A stretch of 64,000 nucleotides of DNA from Bacillus sp. X1(2014) (GCF_007678255.1 NZ_VEED01000003.1:395472-459471), one strand, 5' to 3'; positions 24,613 to 36,248 are shown, numbered from the stretch's first letter. The notes: generated by a model from the letters alone, not told the origin. Numbers and translations: made by a program.

Positions 24613-26544
24613 ATGGGTAAAATTATTCAATTAGATGATGCCTTATCGAATAAAATCGCAGCGGGGGAGGTAGTAGAACGTCCTGCATCAGTGGTAAAAG
24701 AGTTGGTTGAAAATTCAATTGATGCTGGCAGTACGGTGATTGAAATTGAGGTAGAAGAAGCCGGACTTGCTAAAATCCGCATTACCGACAATGGAAATGG
24801 GATCGAGGAAGAGGATGTGTTACTCGCCTTTCAACGTCATGCTACCTCCAAAATAAAGAATGAAAATGATTTGTTCCGAATCCGGACCCTCGGGTTCCGG
24901 GGAGAGGCCCTTCCGAGTGTTGCCTCCGTTTCACGGCTTGAGATGAAAACTTCTACAGGTGAAGGGGCAGGAAATCGAGTGGTCATCGAAGGCGGCAAAG
25001 TTGAAATATTTGAGAAAGCATCGAGCAGACGTGGAACCGATATTACGATTACCGATTTATTTTTCAATACACCTGCCCGCTTGAAATATATGAAGACGAT
25101 TCATACCGAGCTTGGAAATATAACAGACGTCGTGAATCGACTGGCCCTTTCCCATCCTGAGGTGGCCTTCCGCCTCATCCATAATGAGAGGAAATTGTTG
25201 CAAACCAATGGGAACGGAGATGTTCGTCAGGTTCTGGCGTCGATTTACGGGCTTGGGATCGCCAAACAGCTGGTTCCCATCTCCGGCACATCGCTCGATT
25301 ATAAAATCACCGGATTTGCTTCGATGCCTGAGGTAACCAGAGCTTCACGAAATTATATTTCAACGATGATTAATGGCCGTTTTATCAAGAACTACCCATT
25401 AGCCAAGGCGATCCAAGAAGGCTACCATACCTTGCTTCCAATCGGCAGGTTTCCAATTGTTCTCCTGAATATTGAAATGGACCCATTGCTTGTGGATGTC
25501 AATGTTCACCCTTCAAAAATGGAGGTCCGGATTAGTAAAGAAGCAGAGTTGAATGAACTTGTCACAATGATGATAAAAGAGGAATTTAAATCGAAAATCC
25601 TGATCCCGACAGCTTATACAGCGGTGAAAAAGGAAACGCCAAAGGAAGAACAGACTTCCTTGGTCCTTGATGAAGGAACCATACCGCCTGTCGAGAGGAA
25701 AGAGTTGGAGTGGTTCCAGCCAGAAGCCACGGCAATCGTCCAAGAAAAACGTCCATCGCTAGTTGATGTGCCAACAGAAACACCTTTTTCAAACTTGCCG
25801 ATTCAACCCGAAATTGAAGAGGAAGAAACAATGGTGCCTGACACCTGGTTCTCGGCTAATCCATTTAGTGAGTCGCCGGATAAGACGGATGGAGGGAACA
25901 CCACAAGGGTTGAATCCACCATTGAGCCTAGCGAGACAGATTGCCCTGGACCGTCCGAGAGTAGAGTTCCCCGGTTATATCCAATTGGGCAAATGCACGG
26001 GACTTATATTTTTGCCCAGAATGAAAATGGACTTTATATCATTGATCAGCATGCTGCCCAGGAGAGGTTGAAATATGAATATTTCCGGGAAAAAGTAGGT
26101 CGGGTCCAATCTGAGTTACAAGAAATGCTGGTACCATTAACGTTTGAGTATTCGACGGATGAATTCTTGAAAATACATGAATACCAACACGAACTCGAAA
26201 AGGTCGGGGTTTTTCTTGAGGAGTTCGGGATTAATAGCTATATTGTCCGTTCCCACCCCCAGTGGTTTCCAAAAGGGGAGGAAAAAGAAATCATTGAAGA
26301 GATGATTGAGCAGCTATTATTAATGAAAAAGGTAGATATTAAGAAACTACGTGAAGAAGCAGCGATTATGATGAGTTGTAAGGCATCCATTAAAGCGAAT
26401 CGCCATTTACGAAATGACGAGATCCAAGCACTCTTAGATGATTTACGGAAGGCATCCGATCCATTTACTTGTCCGCATGGAAGACCGATTATTGTGCATT
26501 ACTCGGTATATGAGATGGAGAAAATGTTTAAACGGGTGATGTGA
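24613..26544 (+). CDS. mutL: DNA mismatch repair protein MutL
   Basis: 643-aa MutL. The N-terminal GHKL ATPase has motifs [18 protein letters not shown] and [11 protein letters not shown]. It is followed by a proline/glutamate-rich variable linker (about 340-450) and a C-terminal dimerisation/endonuclease domain. The endonuclease-type DQHAAQERL, the ACKASIKA-like [12 protein letters not shown] and the terminal CPHGRP motif are visible, so it is an intrinsic nicking MutL, as in other bacteria lacking MutH. Directly downstream of mutS in one operon. Confidence 0.97.
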   Translation: MGKIIQLDDALSNKIAAGEVVERPASVVKELVENSIDAGSTVIEIEVEEAGLAKIRITDNGNGIEEEDVLLAFQRHATSKIKNENDLFRIRTLGFRGEALPSVASVSRLEMKTSTGEGAGNRVVIEGGKVEIFEKASSRRGTDITITDLFFNTPARLKYMKTIHTELGNITDVVNRLALSHPEVAFRLIHNERKLLQTNGNGDVRQVLASIYGLGIAKQLVPISGTSLDYKITGFASMPEVTRASRNYISTMINGRFIKNYPLAKAIQEGYHTLLPIGRFPIVLLNIEMDPLLVDVNVHPSKMEVRISKEAELNELVTMMIKEEFKSKILIPTAYTAVKKETPKEEQTSLVLDEGTIPPVERKELEWFQPEATAIVQEKRPSLVDVPTETPFSNLPIQPEIEEEETMVPDTWFSANPFSESPDKTDGGNTTRVESTIEPSETDCPGPSESRVPRLYPIGQMHGTYIFAQNENGLYIIDQHAAQERLKYEYFREKVGRVQSELQEMLVPLTFEYSTDEFLKIHEYQHELEKVGVFLEEFGINSYIVRSHPQWFPKGEEKEIIEEMIEQLLLMKKVDIKKLREEAAIMMSCKASIKANRHLRNDEIQALLDDLRKASDPFTCPHGRPIIVHYSVYEMEKMFKRVM

Positions 26545-26589
26545 TTTTCAAAACATAGATAGCCAGAACATATGAAAAGGGTAAATAAA

Positions 26590-26616
26590 CCTCACTCTTG
26601 ATAGAGTGAGGTTTTT
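26590..26616 (+). terminator. mutSL terminator
   Basis: Perfect stem CCTCACTC / GAGTGAGG with a 6-nt loop and five T. Confidence 0.9.
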
Positions 26617-26638
26617 CCCCTTTGTTAATTCCATAGCA

Positions 26639-26860
26639 TCAGCCTAGTTCTTGACGGCGTTTTTGTCTATTTCTCTGCAGTTCTCCCTGTTTCCATGTGT
26701 ATTTTTGCATATATAACTTTAAAACATCATTAATAGACTTTCCGCTCTTTTCTACTGCTTCCAGAAACTTGTCCCTAATATGTTGTGGAACGTCGATACT
26801 TAATTGAACAGTTTCGGTCAATTTCTTCTCCTTTTGTTCCTCTTTTCTTAGCTGCTGCAT
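26639..26860 (-). CDS. small ribbon-helix-helix-like protein
   Basis: 73 aa. Start set at ATG 26860 behind AAGGGGAGG with 9-nt spacing; the longer frame to 26950 lacks such a site. The segment TVQLSIDVPQHIRDKFLEAV followed by a second helix (SINDVLKLYM) looks like a ribbon-helix-helix fold, flanked by charged N- and C-terminal stretches. A DNA-binding role is plausible but unproven. No specific family is recognised. Single-gene unit convergent with mutL. Confidence 0.6.
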   Translation of the reverse strand: MQQLRKEEQKEKKLTETVQLSIDVPQHIRDKFLEAVEKSGKSINDVLKLYMQKYTWKQGELQRNRQKRRQELG

Positions 26861-27078
26861 AAATAAATGCCTCCCCTTTGCAATTAAAAAAAAAGAATAG
26901 TTTAAAAACAATAAAAATTTTAAATATTTACGATAAAATGATTTTAACAAGTGGAAGCGGATACAATGAAATAATATTTTTCGACAAATTTAGACATTAT
27001 GCAGCACAAGAGATTTCTGTATCAGAATATAAGACCCTCTTGAATCTAGTAAACATTAAAAAGAAGTCCAAGAATAAA

Positions 27079-27112
27079 GAAAAAGCTGCAGAATGTTGTA
27101 TTCTGCAGCTCT
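27079..27112 (-). terminator. mreBH terminator
   Basis: The 305-bp gap 26861-27165 has no gene. Its main feature is the perfect 11-bp inverted repeat AGCTGCAGAAT / ATTCTGCAGCT (27084-27110). It is followed on the minus strand by a T-rich run and serves the mreBH gene upstream on that strand. Confidence 0.8.
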
Positions 27113-27165
27113 TTCAACTTCTATCAATATAGTGTTATCTAGGTAGAATTTCTACCAAAAGTATC

Positions 27166-28173
27166 TTATATCACAGCAACTGGGAGCTTGTTCATGTACT
27201 GCAGGGCTTTTCCAGTTCCAATTGCTACCGATTCTAATGGGTTTGGTGCAAGCTGGACAGGAACGACAATCTCTTGGCTTAGCCATGCCTCCATCCCATT
27301 TAATAAAGCTCCACCGCCGGTCAGAATAACACCACGGTCAACGATGTCTCCACTTAATTCTGCTGGACAATCTTCAAGGGTTGCACGAATCGCTTCTAAA
27401 ATATGCAAAAGTGGTTCCTTAATTGCTAAACGAATTTCGTAGGATGATAGTTTAATTGTTTTTGGCAGCCCAGTTACAAGATCACGGCCGCGGATATCCA
27501 TGAAAATTTCCTCGTGGTCAATGAGAGCATAACCAATTTCCATTTTGATGTTTTCCGCTGTTCTTTCTCCAATCAGGATATTATATTCTTTCCTAATATG
27601 TTGAATAATATCTTCATCGAGGCGGTCACCACCGATTTTTATGGAATGGCAGGAAACGACACCGCCAAAGGATATTATGGCAACTTCGGTATTACCGCCG
27701 CCAATATCGACCACTACATTGGCTACAGGTTCATCGATTGGTAATCCTGCTCCAATTGCCGCTGCGACAGGTTCTTCGATTAAGCTGATTTTCTTTGCTC
27801 CCGCTTGCTTTACCGCATCCTTAATCGCTCTTCTCTCAACACTTGTAGAACCAGATGGGATACTAACGACAACATTTGGTTTCCGAACTGCAAATCCAAT
27901 CTTTTTGGATGCCTTACGCATGATGTGTTTTAGCAATTCAGTCGTTACGTCATAATCAGCTATAACTCCATCTTTCATAGGACGAATGGCCACGATTTTT
28001 TCAGGGGTCTTTCCAATCATTTCCTTAGCCTCTTGACCAATAGCTACCACATTTTTGGTGACCGTATCGATGGCCACAACAGCTGGTTCATTTATCGCAA
28101 TTCCTTTATTTTTACTATAAACTAGTATATTTGCAGTTCCTAAATCAATTCCTATATCAAAAGTTGATAACAT
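27166..28173 (-). CDS. mreBH: MreB-like actin homologue, MreBH type
   Basis: 335-aa bacterial actin of the MreB/Mbl/MreBH group, which guides lateral wall synthesis. The phosphate-1 motif [11 protein letters not shown] is at the N-terminus, the phosphate-2 region [14 protein letters not shown] is central, and the adenosine motif [13 protein letters not shown] is near 285. Length matches B. subtilis MreBH and it stands alone, away from mreCD-minCD, which favours MreBH over MreB. Mbl is the alternative. Monocistronic, with its own terminator. Confidence 0.85.
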   Translation of the reverse strand: MLSTFDIGIDLGTANILVYSKNKGIAINEPAVVAIDTVTKNVVAIGQEAKEMIGKTPEKIVAIRPMKDGVIADYDVTTELLKHIMRKASKKIGFAVRKPNVVVSIPSGSTSVERRAIKDAVKQAGAKKISLIEEPVAAAIGAGLPIDEPVANVVVDIGGGNTEVAIISFGGVVSCHSIKIGGDRLDEDIIQHIRKEYNILIGERTAENIKMEIGYALIDHEEIFMDIRGRDLVTGLPKTIKLSSYEIRLAIKEPLLHILEAIRATLEDCPAELSGDIVDRGVILTGGGALLNGMEAWLSQEIVVPVQLAPNPLESVAIGTGKALQYMNKLPVAVI

Positions 28174-28471
28174 CTTATTTCACCTTATTTCATTATTTTT
28201 GGTTACTAGATATGCTACGCGTAGTCTATCATAAAGTTGGGGGTGGAAAGCGCTTTGTAAATGAACCGTTATCCTTTTGTAAAGTTACAAGAAAATTATT
28301 CCTTTTTGGTAATGAAAATGAAAAATTTTGATTCATGTGGATTAGGGGCATAGAAAAGAACTTTTATGTATATACTAGTTTGATGTTCAACTGCTTTTTA
28401 AATTTATGTTACGATGAAGGGGTGAAAGTGGAATCGAAAGCCTGCTTTCACTGAAAATGGGATAAGGCAGT

Positions 28472-29437
28472 GTGAAAATATTGGATTTAAAACAAAAGCT
28501 ATTAGTAATCATCGGACCAACTGCTGTCGGAAAAACAAAGTTAAGTATCGAAATGGCTAAACGCTATAATGGCGAGATTATCAGCGGCGACTCGATGCAG
28601 ATTTATCGTGGCATGGATATTGGTACAGCGAAAATCAAACCAGAAGAAATGGAAGGGATTCCGCACCATTTAATTGATATTAAGGATCCTGCTGAAAATT
28701 TTTCGGTTGCCGAATTTCAGCTCCTTGTTCGGGCTAAGATTGATGAGATTGCCCAAAAAGGCAAGCTGCCAATCATTGTTGGTGGGACAGGGTTGTATAT
28801 ACAGTCTGTCATTTATGATTATCAATTTTCCGATGTGCCCGGTGATGAGGCCTATCGCCTCAAGCTGGAGGAAAGAGTAAAGGAAATCGGAAATGAAGCT
28901 CTGTATAAAGAATTATTGGAGGTGGACCCAGAAAGTGCTTCACAAATCCATCCGAATAATGTAAGAAGGGTTATTCGTGCCCTTGAAATTTTCCATCTGA
29001 CAGGGAAGACCATGCTAGAGTTTCAACGTACACAGCAACCAGACCTTTTGTACGATACAGCGATTATTGGGTTAACGATGGAACGAGAGAAACTTTATGA
29101 GCGTATTAATTACCGAGTGGATATCATGGTTGAGGAAGGGCTCATCGACGAAGTAAAACATCTATATCAACAGGGTTTACGTGATTGTCAATCCATCCAA
29201 GCGATTGGCTATAAAGAGCTTTTTGCTTACTTTGATGATAAAATGTCATTAGATGAAGCGATAGTCAATTTAAAGCAAAATTCGAGAAGATACGCGAAAA
29301 GACAATTGACTTGGTTTCGGAACAAGATGGAGGTTAATTGGTTCGATATGACCGATGTGGAGAATGTCTCAAAAAAAATAAAGGAAATTTCACATTGTGT
29401 TGAAGGAAAGCTTAAAGTAAAATCGAATACATATTAG
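28472..29437 (+). CDS. miaA: tRNA dimethylallyltransferase MiaA
   Basis: 321-aa enzyme transferring dimethylallyl from DMAPP to A37 of UNN-decoding tRNAs. P-loop [11 protein letters not shown] is near residue 15; [15 protein letters not shown] and the [10 protein letters not shown] motif follow, as does the C-terminal [13 protein letters not shown]. The start is GTG 28472; TTG 28481 is an alternative with wider spacing from AAGG. A GTGAAAG / CTTTCAC hairpin lies just upstream of the ribosome site. Followed by hfq at 26 bp, the usual order. Confidence 0.96.
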   Translation: MKILDLKQKLLVIIGPTAVGKTKLSIEMAKRYNGEIISGDSMQIYRGMDIGTAKIKPEEMEGIPHHLIDIKDPAENFSVAEFQLLVRAKIDEIAQKGKLPIIVGGTGLYIQSVIYDYQFSDVPGDEAYRLKLEERVKEIGNEALYKELLEVDPESASQIHPNNVRRVIRALEIFHLTGKTMLEFQRTQQPDLLYDTAIIGLTMEREKLYERINYRVDIMVEEGLIDEVKHLYQQGLRDCQSIQAIGYKELFAYFDDKMSLDEAIVNLKQNSRRYAKRQLTWFRNKMEVNWFDMTDVENVSKKIKEISHCVEGKLKVKSNTY

Positions 29438-29463
29438 TAGAGATAAAAGAGGAGGAAATACAA

Positions 29464-29694
29464 ATGAAAACAACAATCAATATTCAGGACCAATATTTAA
29501 ACCAGTGCCGCAAAGATAACATACATGTGACCGTCTTCTTATTAAACGGATTCCAATTAAGAGGCCAAATTAAAGGCTTTGATAATTTTACTGTCCTTTT
29601 TGAATCAGAAGGCAAGCAGCAATTAGTATATAAGCATGCGATCTCAACCTTTGCGCCGCAAAGAAACGTTCATCTTGAATTAGATAACCAATAA
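29464..29694 (+). CDS. hfq: RNA chaperone Hfq
   Basis: 76-aa Sm-like protein: Sm1 core [20 protein letters not shown] and Sm2 YKHAISTF, forming the hexameric ring that binds sRNA and mRNA tails. The short C-terminus is typical of Bacillus. Directly behind miaA in one operon, closed by a terminator. Confidence 0.96.
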   Translation: MKTTINIQDQYLNQCRKDNIHVTVFLLNGFQLRGQIKGFDNFTVLFESEGKQQLVYKHAISTFAPQRNVHLELDNQ

Positions 29695-29700
29695 GTATAA

Positions 29701-29729
29701 AGCCCATTCTACGGGCTTTTTTTTATTTT
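29701..29729 (+). terminator. miaA-hfq terminator
   Basis: AGCCC / GGGCT stem with a short loop followed by eight T. Confidence 0.9.
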
Positions 29730-29894
29730 TGAGAAAACTTTTTTAATGAAATTCAACGTATATGAATACATATTAGTTGAAGGACTATGCATTCCTCATG
29801 AGTGAATTTGAGTTCGGAATTTAGAGGATAAATTCTGAGTGGCCATAAACAAGCATCCTTTGTAAACTGTTGGCGAAAATGAGAGGTGAAAGCT

Positions 29895-30842
29895 TTGGAC
29901 CAACCCATTCGAATGAAAAGTAACGGCCAAATAAGTGTTGTCCTCAACTCACAAAAGAGTAAAACCATTTCAAAAGAGATACCTGACTTTCAAGTGGTTC
30001 CAAAGGATATTCCTCCTGAACACTCGGCTCTAAAAGAAATTGAAGACGAGCTAGGGGCTTTGGTTGGAATGGAAGAAATGAAAAAGATGATCAAGGAAAT
30101 TTATGCTTGGATTTATGTGAATAAAAAACGTGAAGAAATGGGTTTGAAAGCAAAAAAACAAGCCCTTCATATGATGTTTAAAGGAAATCCAGGTACAGGA
30201 AAAACAACAGTAGCAAGACTTATTGGCAAGCTTTTTCAAAAAATGAGTGTATTAACAAAAGGTCATTTAATTGAGGCTGAGCGTGCTGACCTTGTCGGAG
30301 AGTATATTGGGCATACCGCTCAAAAGACAAGGGATTTAATCAAGAAGGCCCAAGGGGGAATCTTATTTATCGATGAGGCATACTCATTGGGCCGCGGGGG
30401 AGAAAAGGATTTTGGCAAAGAAGCCATAGATACCCTTGTTAAGCATATGGAGGATAAACAGCATGAGTTTATTTTAATCCTTGCTGGATATTCTCGGGAG
30501 ATGGATCATTTCTTAACCCTTAATCCTGGGCTGCATTCACGCTTTCCGTTAGTGATAGATTTTCCTGATTACAATATCGAGCAATTAATGGAAATTTCAG
30601 CGAGAATGCTTATTGAAAGAGAATACGCATTCAGTCATGAAGCGGAAAAAAAGCTTAAAGAACATTTAATTTGGGTGAAAGCAGTATTAAGCCCAAATAG
30701 TTTTTCAAACGGCAGGTATGTTCGGAATATTATTGAAAAATCAATTCGTGCTCAGGCGATGAGGCTGCTTATGTTAAATAGTTATGACCGGCATGAATTA
30801 ATGACACTTCGAAGCAATGATCTTGTGTTTGAAGAAGATTAA
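29895..30842 (+). CDS. spoVK: stage V sporulation protein K (AAA ATPase)
   Basis: CbxX/CfxQ-type AAA+ ATPase of about 315 aa needed late in sporulation. Walker A is GNPGTGKTT, Walker B GGILFIDEAYSL, and a sensor-like ILAGYSREMDHF follows. The start is taken as TTG 29895, 5-6 nt after AGAGGTGA; the GTG at 29886 lies inside that ribosome site. It stands after hfq as in B. subtilis, with its own 5' region, as expected for a mother-cell sigma factor gene, although no clear SigE promoter was found. Confidence 0.92.
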   Translation: MDQPIRMKSNGQISVVLNSQKSKTISKEIPDFQVVPKDIPPEHSALKEIEDELGALVGMEEMKKMIKEIYAWIYVNKKREEMGLKAKKQALHMMFKGNPGTGKTTVARLIGKLFQKMSVLTKGHLIEAERADLVGEYIGHTAQKTRDLIKKAQGGILFIDEAYSLGRGGEKDFGKEAIDTLVKHMEDKQHEFILILAGYSREMDHFLTLNPGLHSRFPLVIDFPDYNIEQLMEISARMLIEREYAFSHEAEKKLKEHLIWVKAVLSPNSFSNGRYVRNIIEKSIRAQAMRLLMLNSYDRHELMTLRSNDLVFEED

Positions 30843-30850
30843 ATACAAAA

Positions 30851-30884
30851 AAACGGCAGATTCTTGGGAATCTGTCGTTTCTTT
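30851..30884. terminator. bidirectional terminator
   Basis: AAACGGCAGATTC / GAATCTGTCGTTT (one G-U) with T-rich flanks on both strands, between spoVK and the convergent TRIC-family gene. Confidence 0.85.
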
Positions 30885-30897
30885 TGGGATTATCCTT

Positions 30898-31503
30898 CTA
30901 ATTTGCTTCAAACTTCCGAATGGGAAGTTTCCAATCAAAAGTATAGGAAAGGACTCTTAATACGGTTACAAGAATGAATAAGGAATATAACTCCCACGGC
31001 TGTTTAGCCAAACCCAGCCCGATAAATATACCTGTTAAAATGGCCCATAGCGCATAAATTTCCGCCCTAAGTACGATAGGTTTTCTTCCTGCTAATAAAT
31101 CACGAATGATTCCGCCGCCAATTCCAGTTAAGACTGCAGCAACAATAACGGCACTAAGCGGGCGGTCCATGTCTACGCCATAAATGGCACCTTGGATCGC
31201 AAAAGCTGAAAGGCCGATCGCATCAAATAAGTTCCCCCATTTTTGCCAGTGTTTGAGAAGATTGCCTGGAAATAAAAATACAGCAGTAATGGATAACAAG
31301 GCAATTTGAAATAATAATCCTTGGTCCCAAAGTGCAGATACCGGTACGCCGATTAACAGATTTCGTATCGCTCCTCCTCCAAAAGCAGTAACAATTCCTA
31401 AAATATAAACCCCGAAAATATCATATTCTTCCTCCATCGCCACAATCGCTCCACTGACAGCGAAGGCAATGGTTCCAATCATACTTAAAACATCCCATGT
31501 CAT
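30898..31503 (-). CDS. TRIC-family cation channel (UPF0126)
   Basis: 201 aa with about seven transmembrane helices and two repeated glycine-rich motifs, FGGGAIRNLLIG and IGGGIIRDLLAG. These mark the internal duplication of prokaryotic trimeric intracellular cation channels (YadS/YvgT-like). It probably forms a trimeric potassium-permeable channel. Monocistronic. Confidence 0.87.
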   Translation of the reverse strand: MTWDVLSMIGTIAFAVSGAIVAMEEEYDIFGVYILGIVTAFGGGAIRNLLIGVPVSALWDQGLLFQIALLSITAVFLFPGNLLKHWQKWGNLFDAIGLSAFAIQGAIYGVDMDRPLSAVIVAAVLTGIGGGIIRDLLAGRKPIVLRAEIYALWAILTGIFIGLGLAKQPWELYSLFILVTVLRVLSYTFDWKLPIRKFEAN

Positions 31504-31695
31504 TTTTGCTATCCCCTTGATGTCTATTTTTTTATTACACTATTAATATAGTAAAAATGTAACGGATTTCAAACATTAAAATTTTATCATGTTGTAGAAA
31601 AAATACAATAAGTTTTTTTAGAATTGGAGAAAATAGAGATTATAACTTTTTTTTGTTATGATGGAAGGTAGATGTTTAGGAAGGAAGGATGCCTT

Positions 31696-32958
31696 TTGGA
31701 ACAGAAAGAAACGAAAGAGAAAGTAATCCTGGTTGGCTGCCAAACCAGCGGGGACGATGACTTACGTTTTCACTATTCGATGGAGGAGTTAGAGGCATTA
31801 ACTGAAACCGCTCAGGGTGAAGTGTTGGTATCTGTCGTTCAAAAACGAGAGCGCCGTCATCCAGCGACATACATAGGTAAAGGGAAAGTCGAAGAACTAA
31901 ATGCACTCGTAGAAGAACTTGAGCCTGATATCGTCATCTTTAATGATGAACTCTCGCCAAGTCAAAAGAGAAATCTTGCGACTGAACTTAATGCCCGGGT
32001 AATTGACCGTACCCAGCTAATTTTAGATATTTTTGCGCAAAGAGCAAGATCCAAAGAGGGGAAACTACAAGTAGAACTAGCCCAGATGCAGTATATACTG
32101 CCTCGCCTTGCTGGTCAAGGGATTGCATTATCTCGTCTTGGTGGTGGAATTGGTACAAGAGGGCCTGGTGAAACGAAGTTAGAATCAGACCGCCGTCACA
32201 TCCGCCGACGTATTGATGAAATAAAAGGTCAGCTGTCTGTCATCGTTCAGCATAGGGATCGGTACCGAGAAAGAAGGAAGAAAAATAAGGCCTTTCAGGT
32301 GGCGATTGTTGGGTATACCAACGCTGGTAAATCAACCTTGTTTAATCGTTTATCCGAAGCCGAGTCCTATGAGGAAAATCAATTGTTTGCTACCCTTGAT
32401 CCAATGACACGCAAACTGATCCTGCCTAGTGGTTTCTTTGCTTTGATTACAGATACAGTAGGCTTTATTCAAGATTTACCGACAACGCTGATTGCTGCCT
32501 TCAGGTCCACCCTCGAGGAAGTAAAGGAAGCGGATCTACTACTTCATGTGGTAGATATGTCCAATCCGGATTATTTCCATCATGAAAAAACGGTTAAAAA
32601 GCTGTTAGATGACTTGGAAGTGAAAGATATCCCGCAAATAACGGTATATAATAAGAGGGATATTCAGCATGCCGATTTTGTCCCAACTGCGGATACACCG
32701 ACAGCATTTATCAGTGCTTTTGATGAAAATGACCGCCATTCGTTAAAAGAAAAAATAGAGCAAGTTGTGATGGAATTGATGGTCCCTTATGAGGTAGCTG
32801 TTCCTTCTACCGAGGGGAAACTGCTTTCTCAATTAAAAAATGAAACCATTTTAAGAGGCCTTTCCTTTGATGAAGAAAGCCAATTGTATCGCTGTAAAGG
32901 GTTTTCGCTGCAAGATCATCAAATTACAGGCCAATTACAGAATTATAAAAGTAGATAG
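31696..32958 (+). CDS. hflX: ribosome-associated GTPase HflX
   Basis: About 420 aa. An N-terminal HflX domain has [12 protein letters not shown], followed by the [15 protein letters not shown] linker and a G domain with G1 [10 protein letters not shown]3 DTVGF and G4 NKRD. HflX splits stalled or heat-damaged 70S ribosomes. The start is TTG 31696, 7 nt after AAGGAAGG; the ATG at 31672 lacks a good site. It is ynbA in B. subtilis and keeps that neighbourhood (ynbB, glnRA). Confidence 0.94.
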   Translation: MEQKETKEKVILVGCQTSGDDDLRFHYSMEELEALTETAQGEVLVSVVQKRERRHPATYIGKGKVEELNALVEELEPDIVIFNDELSPSQKRNLATELNARVIDRTQLILDIFAQRARSKEGKLQVELAQMQYILPRLAGQGIALSRLGGGIGTRGPGETKLESDRRHIRRRIDEIKGQLSVIVQHRDRYRERRKKNKAFQVAIVGYTNAGKSTLFNRLSEAESYEENQLFATLDPMTRKLILPSGFFALITDTVGFIQDLPTTLIAAFRSTLEEVKEADLLLHVVDMSNPDYFHHEKTVKKLLDDLEVKDIPQITVYNKRDIQHADFVPTADTPTAFISAFDENDRHSLKEKIEQVVMELMVPYEVAVPSTEGKLLSQLKNETILRGLSFDEESQLYRCKGFSLQDHQITGQLQNYKSR

Positions 32959-32969
32959 GAGATTCATGC

Positions 32970-34241
32970 ATGTTTCAACAGTTAAAGAATGGGGAAAAAC
33001 TCCGGCCGATCGTTTGGGAAGTCGAACAACAAATCGCTGGGATACATAAGGAAATCGACGAAAGAATCGAAACTAATCAATTTAGGGTTTTACAGAGTTT
33101 TCAAAAACATAGGGTCAGTGACTCGCATTTTATCCCATCAACTGGATACGGCTACGATGATATCGGCAGAGATACACTAGAAAATGTTTATGCAGATGTC
33201 TTTGGCGGTGAAGCAGGATTGGTTCGCCCGCAAATCATTTCCGGTACCCATGCCATTTCCATCGCTTTATTTGGTGTTCTTCGCCCTGGTGATGAACTCC
33301 TTTATATTACGGGCAAACCGTATGATACCTTGGAAGAAATCGTTGGACTTCGTGGGAATGGGGTTGGTTCTTTAAAGGAATTTGGCATCTCTTATGAAAG
33401 CGTGGCCCTGACAAATGAGGGGCAAATTAACTGGGATCAAGTATCTGAAAAAATAAAACCGAATACAAAGATGATTGGGATTCAACGGTCCAAAGGTTAT
33501 GACACAAGACCTTCTTTTACGGTTGATGAAATTGGCGAAATGATTAAGTATGTGAAAGAAATTAAGCCAGATGTCGTTGTATTCGTGGATAACTGCTACG
33601 GTGAATTTGTAGAAGAGATGGAGCCATGTCATGTCGGCGCGGACTTAATGGCTGGCTCGCTGATCAAAAATCCTGGTGGGGGAATAGTGAAAACTGGCGG
33701 CTATATTGTTGGGAAAAAACAATGGGTGGAAGCTTGTTCTTATCGGATGACATCACCTGGGATTGGGGCGGAAGCTGGTGCATCCCTCTATAGTCTTCAA
33801 GAAATGTATCAAGGCTTTTTTCTGGCCCCGCATGTGGTGGGCCAAGCCTTAAAAGGTGCAGTGTTTACGGCAGCAATGCTGGAGAAATTAGGCATGAATT
33901 CCTCGCCCAAATGGAATGCTAACAGAACCGACTTAATTCAATCTGTACAGTTCGATGACCGTGATAAAATGATAGCTTTTTGTCAAGCCATTCAATTTGC
34001 TTCGCCTATAAATTCATACGTTACTCCACATGCGAGCTATATGCCAGGGTATGAGGACGACGTGATTATGGCTGCTGGCACCTTTATCCAGGGAGCAAGT
34101 ATTGAACTCACTGCAGACGGACCGATTAGACCGCCATATGTAGCCTATGTACAAGGTGGTTTAACATATGCCCATGTGAAAATGGCTGTGTGCCTCGCGA
34201 TCGACCGTTTGACTGAAAAAGGATTAATGGACCTGTTTTAG
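32970..34241 (+). CDS. ynbB: PLP-dependent methionine gamma-lyase-family protein YnbB
   Basis: 423-aa fold-type I PLP enzyme of the aluminium-resistance/Cys-Met metabolism group. The Schiff-base Lys is in GSLIKNPGGG and the PLP-contact Asp in VVFVDNCYGEF. The true reaction of YnbB proteins is not established. It follows hflX by 11 bp and precedes glnR, as in B. subtilis. Confidence 0.88.
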   Translation: MFQQLKNGEKLRPIVWEVEQQIAGIHKEIDERIETNQFRVLQSFQKHRVSDSHFIPSTGYGYDDIGRDTLENVYADVFGGEAGLVRPQIISGTHAISIALFGVLRPGDELLYITGKPYDTLEEIVGLRGNGVGSLKEFGISYESVALTNEGQINWDQVSEKIKPNTKMIGIQRSKGYDTRPSFTVDEIGEMIKYVKEIKPDVVVFVDNCYGEFVEEMEPCHVGADLMAGSLIKNPGGGIVKTGGYIVGKKQWVEACSYRMTSPGIGAEAGASLYSLQEMYQGFFLAPHVVGQALKGAVFTAAMLEKLGMNSSPKWNANRTDLIQSVQFDDRDKMIAFCQAIQFASPINSYVTPHASYMPGYEDDVIMAAGTFIQGASIELTADGPIRPPYVAYVQGGLTYAHVKMAVCLAIDRLTEKGLMDLF

Positions 34242-34287
34242 TGATTGTAAGTATTTTTTGAGTTGTCCATTTATTAAGTAAATTCCA

Positions 34288-34338
34288 TGTAAGAAAATCT
34301 AACATATCATTGACAACTTTTCTAACACGAAATATAAT
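34288..34338 (+). promoter_or_regulatory. glnRA promoter with two GlnR/TnrA boxes
   Basis: Box 1, TGTAAGAAAATCTAACA (34288-34304), fits TGTNA-N7-TNACA exactly. Box 2 (34311-34327, TGACA-N7-TAACA) has one mismatch and overlaps the -35. The promoter is TTGACA (34310-34315), 17 bp, TATAAT (34333-34338). This is the classic autoregulated glnRA arrangement: GlnR represses under nitrogen excess. Confidence 0.93.
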
Positions 34339-34374
34339 AGCATTATAAACAAACCCGAAGGGAGGAGTAATTAG

Positions 34375-34779
34375 GTGAGTGGAAAAGAAATTCGCCGTTC
34401 CATGCCGCTGTTCCCGATCGGAACGGTCATGCAGTTAACGGAACTTACAGCCAGGCAAATTCGATACTACGAAGAACACCAATTGATTTCTCCAGCTAGA
34501 ACCGAAGGGAATAGACGCCTATATTGCTTAAATGATATTGATAGGCTTCTAGAAATTAAGGATTTGATTGATCAAGGTGTGAACATGGCTGGTATAAAAC
34601 AATTATTCCTAGTTAAAGAACAACAACAATCTAATATTATCGAACAACAAACAGAGAAGTCCAAACGCGAATTAACAGATGAACAACTTAGAAAGCTGTT
34701 GCGTAACGAAATGATGCATTCAGGCCGTAACAACCGATCGTCATTACGTCAAGGAGATATGTCAAGATTCTTCCATTAA
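34375..34779 (+). CDS. glnR: nitrogen repressor GlnR
   Basis: 134-aa MerR-family repressor with [23 protein letters not shown] and a C-terminal tail that senses feedback-inhibited glutamine synthetase. GTG start behind GGAGGAG. Operon with glnA and two GlnR boxes at its own promoter. Confidence 0.96.
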   Translation: MSGKEIRRSMPLFPIGTVMQLTELTARQIRYYEEHQLISPARTEGNRRLYCLNDIDRLLEIKDLIDQGVNMAGIKQLFLVKEQQQSNIIEQQTEKSKRELTDEQLRKLLRNEMMHSGRNNRSSLRQGDMSRFFH

Positions 34780-34816
34780 ATTGGAAGCATCTTCTCAAAA
34801 AATAGGGGGTAAGAAC

Positions 34817-36151
34817 ATGGCAAAGTATTCAAGAGAAGATATTAAAAGATTAGCTGTTGAGGAAAACGTAAAATTTATTCGTTTACAATTCACCGACATC
34901 CTTGGAACCATTAAAAACGTAGAGATTCCAATTTCTCAACTAGAAAAAGCACTTGATAACAAAATGATGTTTGACGGATCTTCCATCGAAGGTTTCGTAC
35001 GTATTGAAGAGTCTGATATGCTGCTTTATCCAGACCTTAATACATGGGTAGTATTCCCTTGGACAGCTGAAAAAGGGAAAGTTGCCCGCTTAATTTGTGA
35101 TATTTATACTCCAGAAGGAAAACCATTTGAAGGGGATCCTCGTAATAACTTAAGAAGAGTATTGAAAGAAATGGAAGAGTTAGGTTTCACTAACTTTAAT
35201 CTTGGACCTGAGCCGGAATTCTTCTTATTCAAATTAGATGAAAAAGGCGAACCAAGTTTAGAATTAAATGACCAAGGCGGTTATTTTGACTTAGCACCAA
35301 CAGATTTAGGTGAAAACTGCCGTCGTGATATCGTTCTTGAGTTAGAAGAAATGGGCTTTGAAATTGAAGCTTCTCACCACGAAGTAGCACCAGGTCAGCA
35401 CGAAATTGATTTTAAATATGCAGATGCATTAACAGCATGTGACCAAATCCAAACGTTTAAATTAGTTGTTAAAACCATTGCTCGTAAACATGGCTTGCAC
35501 GCAACATTCATGCCAAAACCATTATACGGAGTAAATGGATCTGGAATGCACATGAACCTTTCATTATTTAAAAATGGAGAAAATGCATTCTATCAGCCAA
35601 ACGGCGACTTAGAAATGAGCGATGCAGCTCGTCAATTTATCGCAGGAATTTTAAAGCACGCTCCAGCCTTTACAGCGGTAACTAACCCAACTGTAAACTC
35701 TTATAAGCGTCTAGTTCCTGGCTATGAAGCACCATGCTATGTAGCTTGGTCAGCAAGAAACCGTTCACCATTAATTCGTATCCCTGCTTCTCGTGGATTA
35801 AGTACACGTGTTGAAGTACGTAGCGTGGACCCTGCAGCAAATCCATACCTTGCAATGGCTGTCCTTCTGAAAGCTGGCTTAGACGGAATTAAAAACCAAT
35901 TAACTCCTCCAGCACCAGTTGATAGAAACATCTATGTAATGAGCAAAGAAGAGAGAATCGAAGAAGGCATCATCGATCTTCCTGCTACATTAGCGCAAGC
36001 ATTAGATCAATTAAAAGCTGATGAAGTAATCGTGGCGGGTCTAGGCGAGCACATTATGGAACACTTTGTTGAAGCAAAAGAAATCGAGTGGGATATGTTC
36101 CGTACAGTCGTTCACCAATGGGAACGCGATCAATATATGAGCATGTATTAA
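34817..36151 (+). CDS. glnA: glutamine synthetase type I-alpha
   Basis: 444-aa GS catalysing glutamate + ammonia + ATP to glutamine. Motifs present: FDGSSIEGF (Asp50 loop), [19 protein letters not shown] and the ATP/Arg region [17 protein letters not shown]. The adenylylation Tyr region is absent, as in the I-alpha form regulated by feedback and by GlnR/TnrA binding. Start ATG 34817 behind AGGGGGT; an upstream TTG frame start is not credible. Confidence 0.97.
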   Translation: MAKYSREDIKRLAVEENVKFIRLQFTDILGTIKNVEIPISQLEKALDNKMMFDGSSIEGFVRIEESDMLLYPDLNTWVVFPWTAEKGKVARLICDIYTPEGKPFEGDPRNNLRRVLKEMEELGFTNFNLGPEPEFFLFKLDEKGEPSLELNDQGGYFDLAPTDLGENCRRDIVLELEEMGFEIEASHHEVAPGQHEIDFKYADALTACDQIQTFKLVVKTIARKHGLHATFMPKPLYGVNGSGMHMNLSLFKNGENAFYQPNGDLEMSDAARQFIAGILKHAPAFTAVTNPTVNSYKRLVPGYEAPCYVAWSARNRSPLIRIPASRGLSTRVEVRSVDPAANPYLAMAVLLKAGLDGIKNQLTPPAPVDRNIYVMSKEERIEEGIIDLPATLAQALDQLKADEVIVAGLGEHIMEHFVEAKEIEWDMFRTVVHQWERDQYMSMY

Positions 36152-36159
36152 TATCATTA

Positions 36160-36190
36160 AACCCTGTTGCTTGTAGCGACAGGGTTTTTT
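36160..36190 (+). terminator. glnRA terminator
   Basis: AACCCTGT / ACAGGGTT stem with an 11-nt loop and a T-run. Confidence 0.9.
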
Positions 36191-36248
36191 GTTGGTTTGT
36201 GGGGAACTAAAAGGGGGGAATTACCGAGAGGACAAAAAAGAGGCAGGA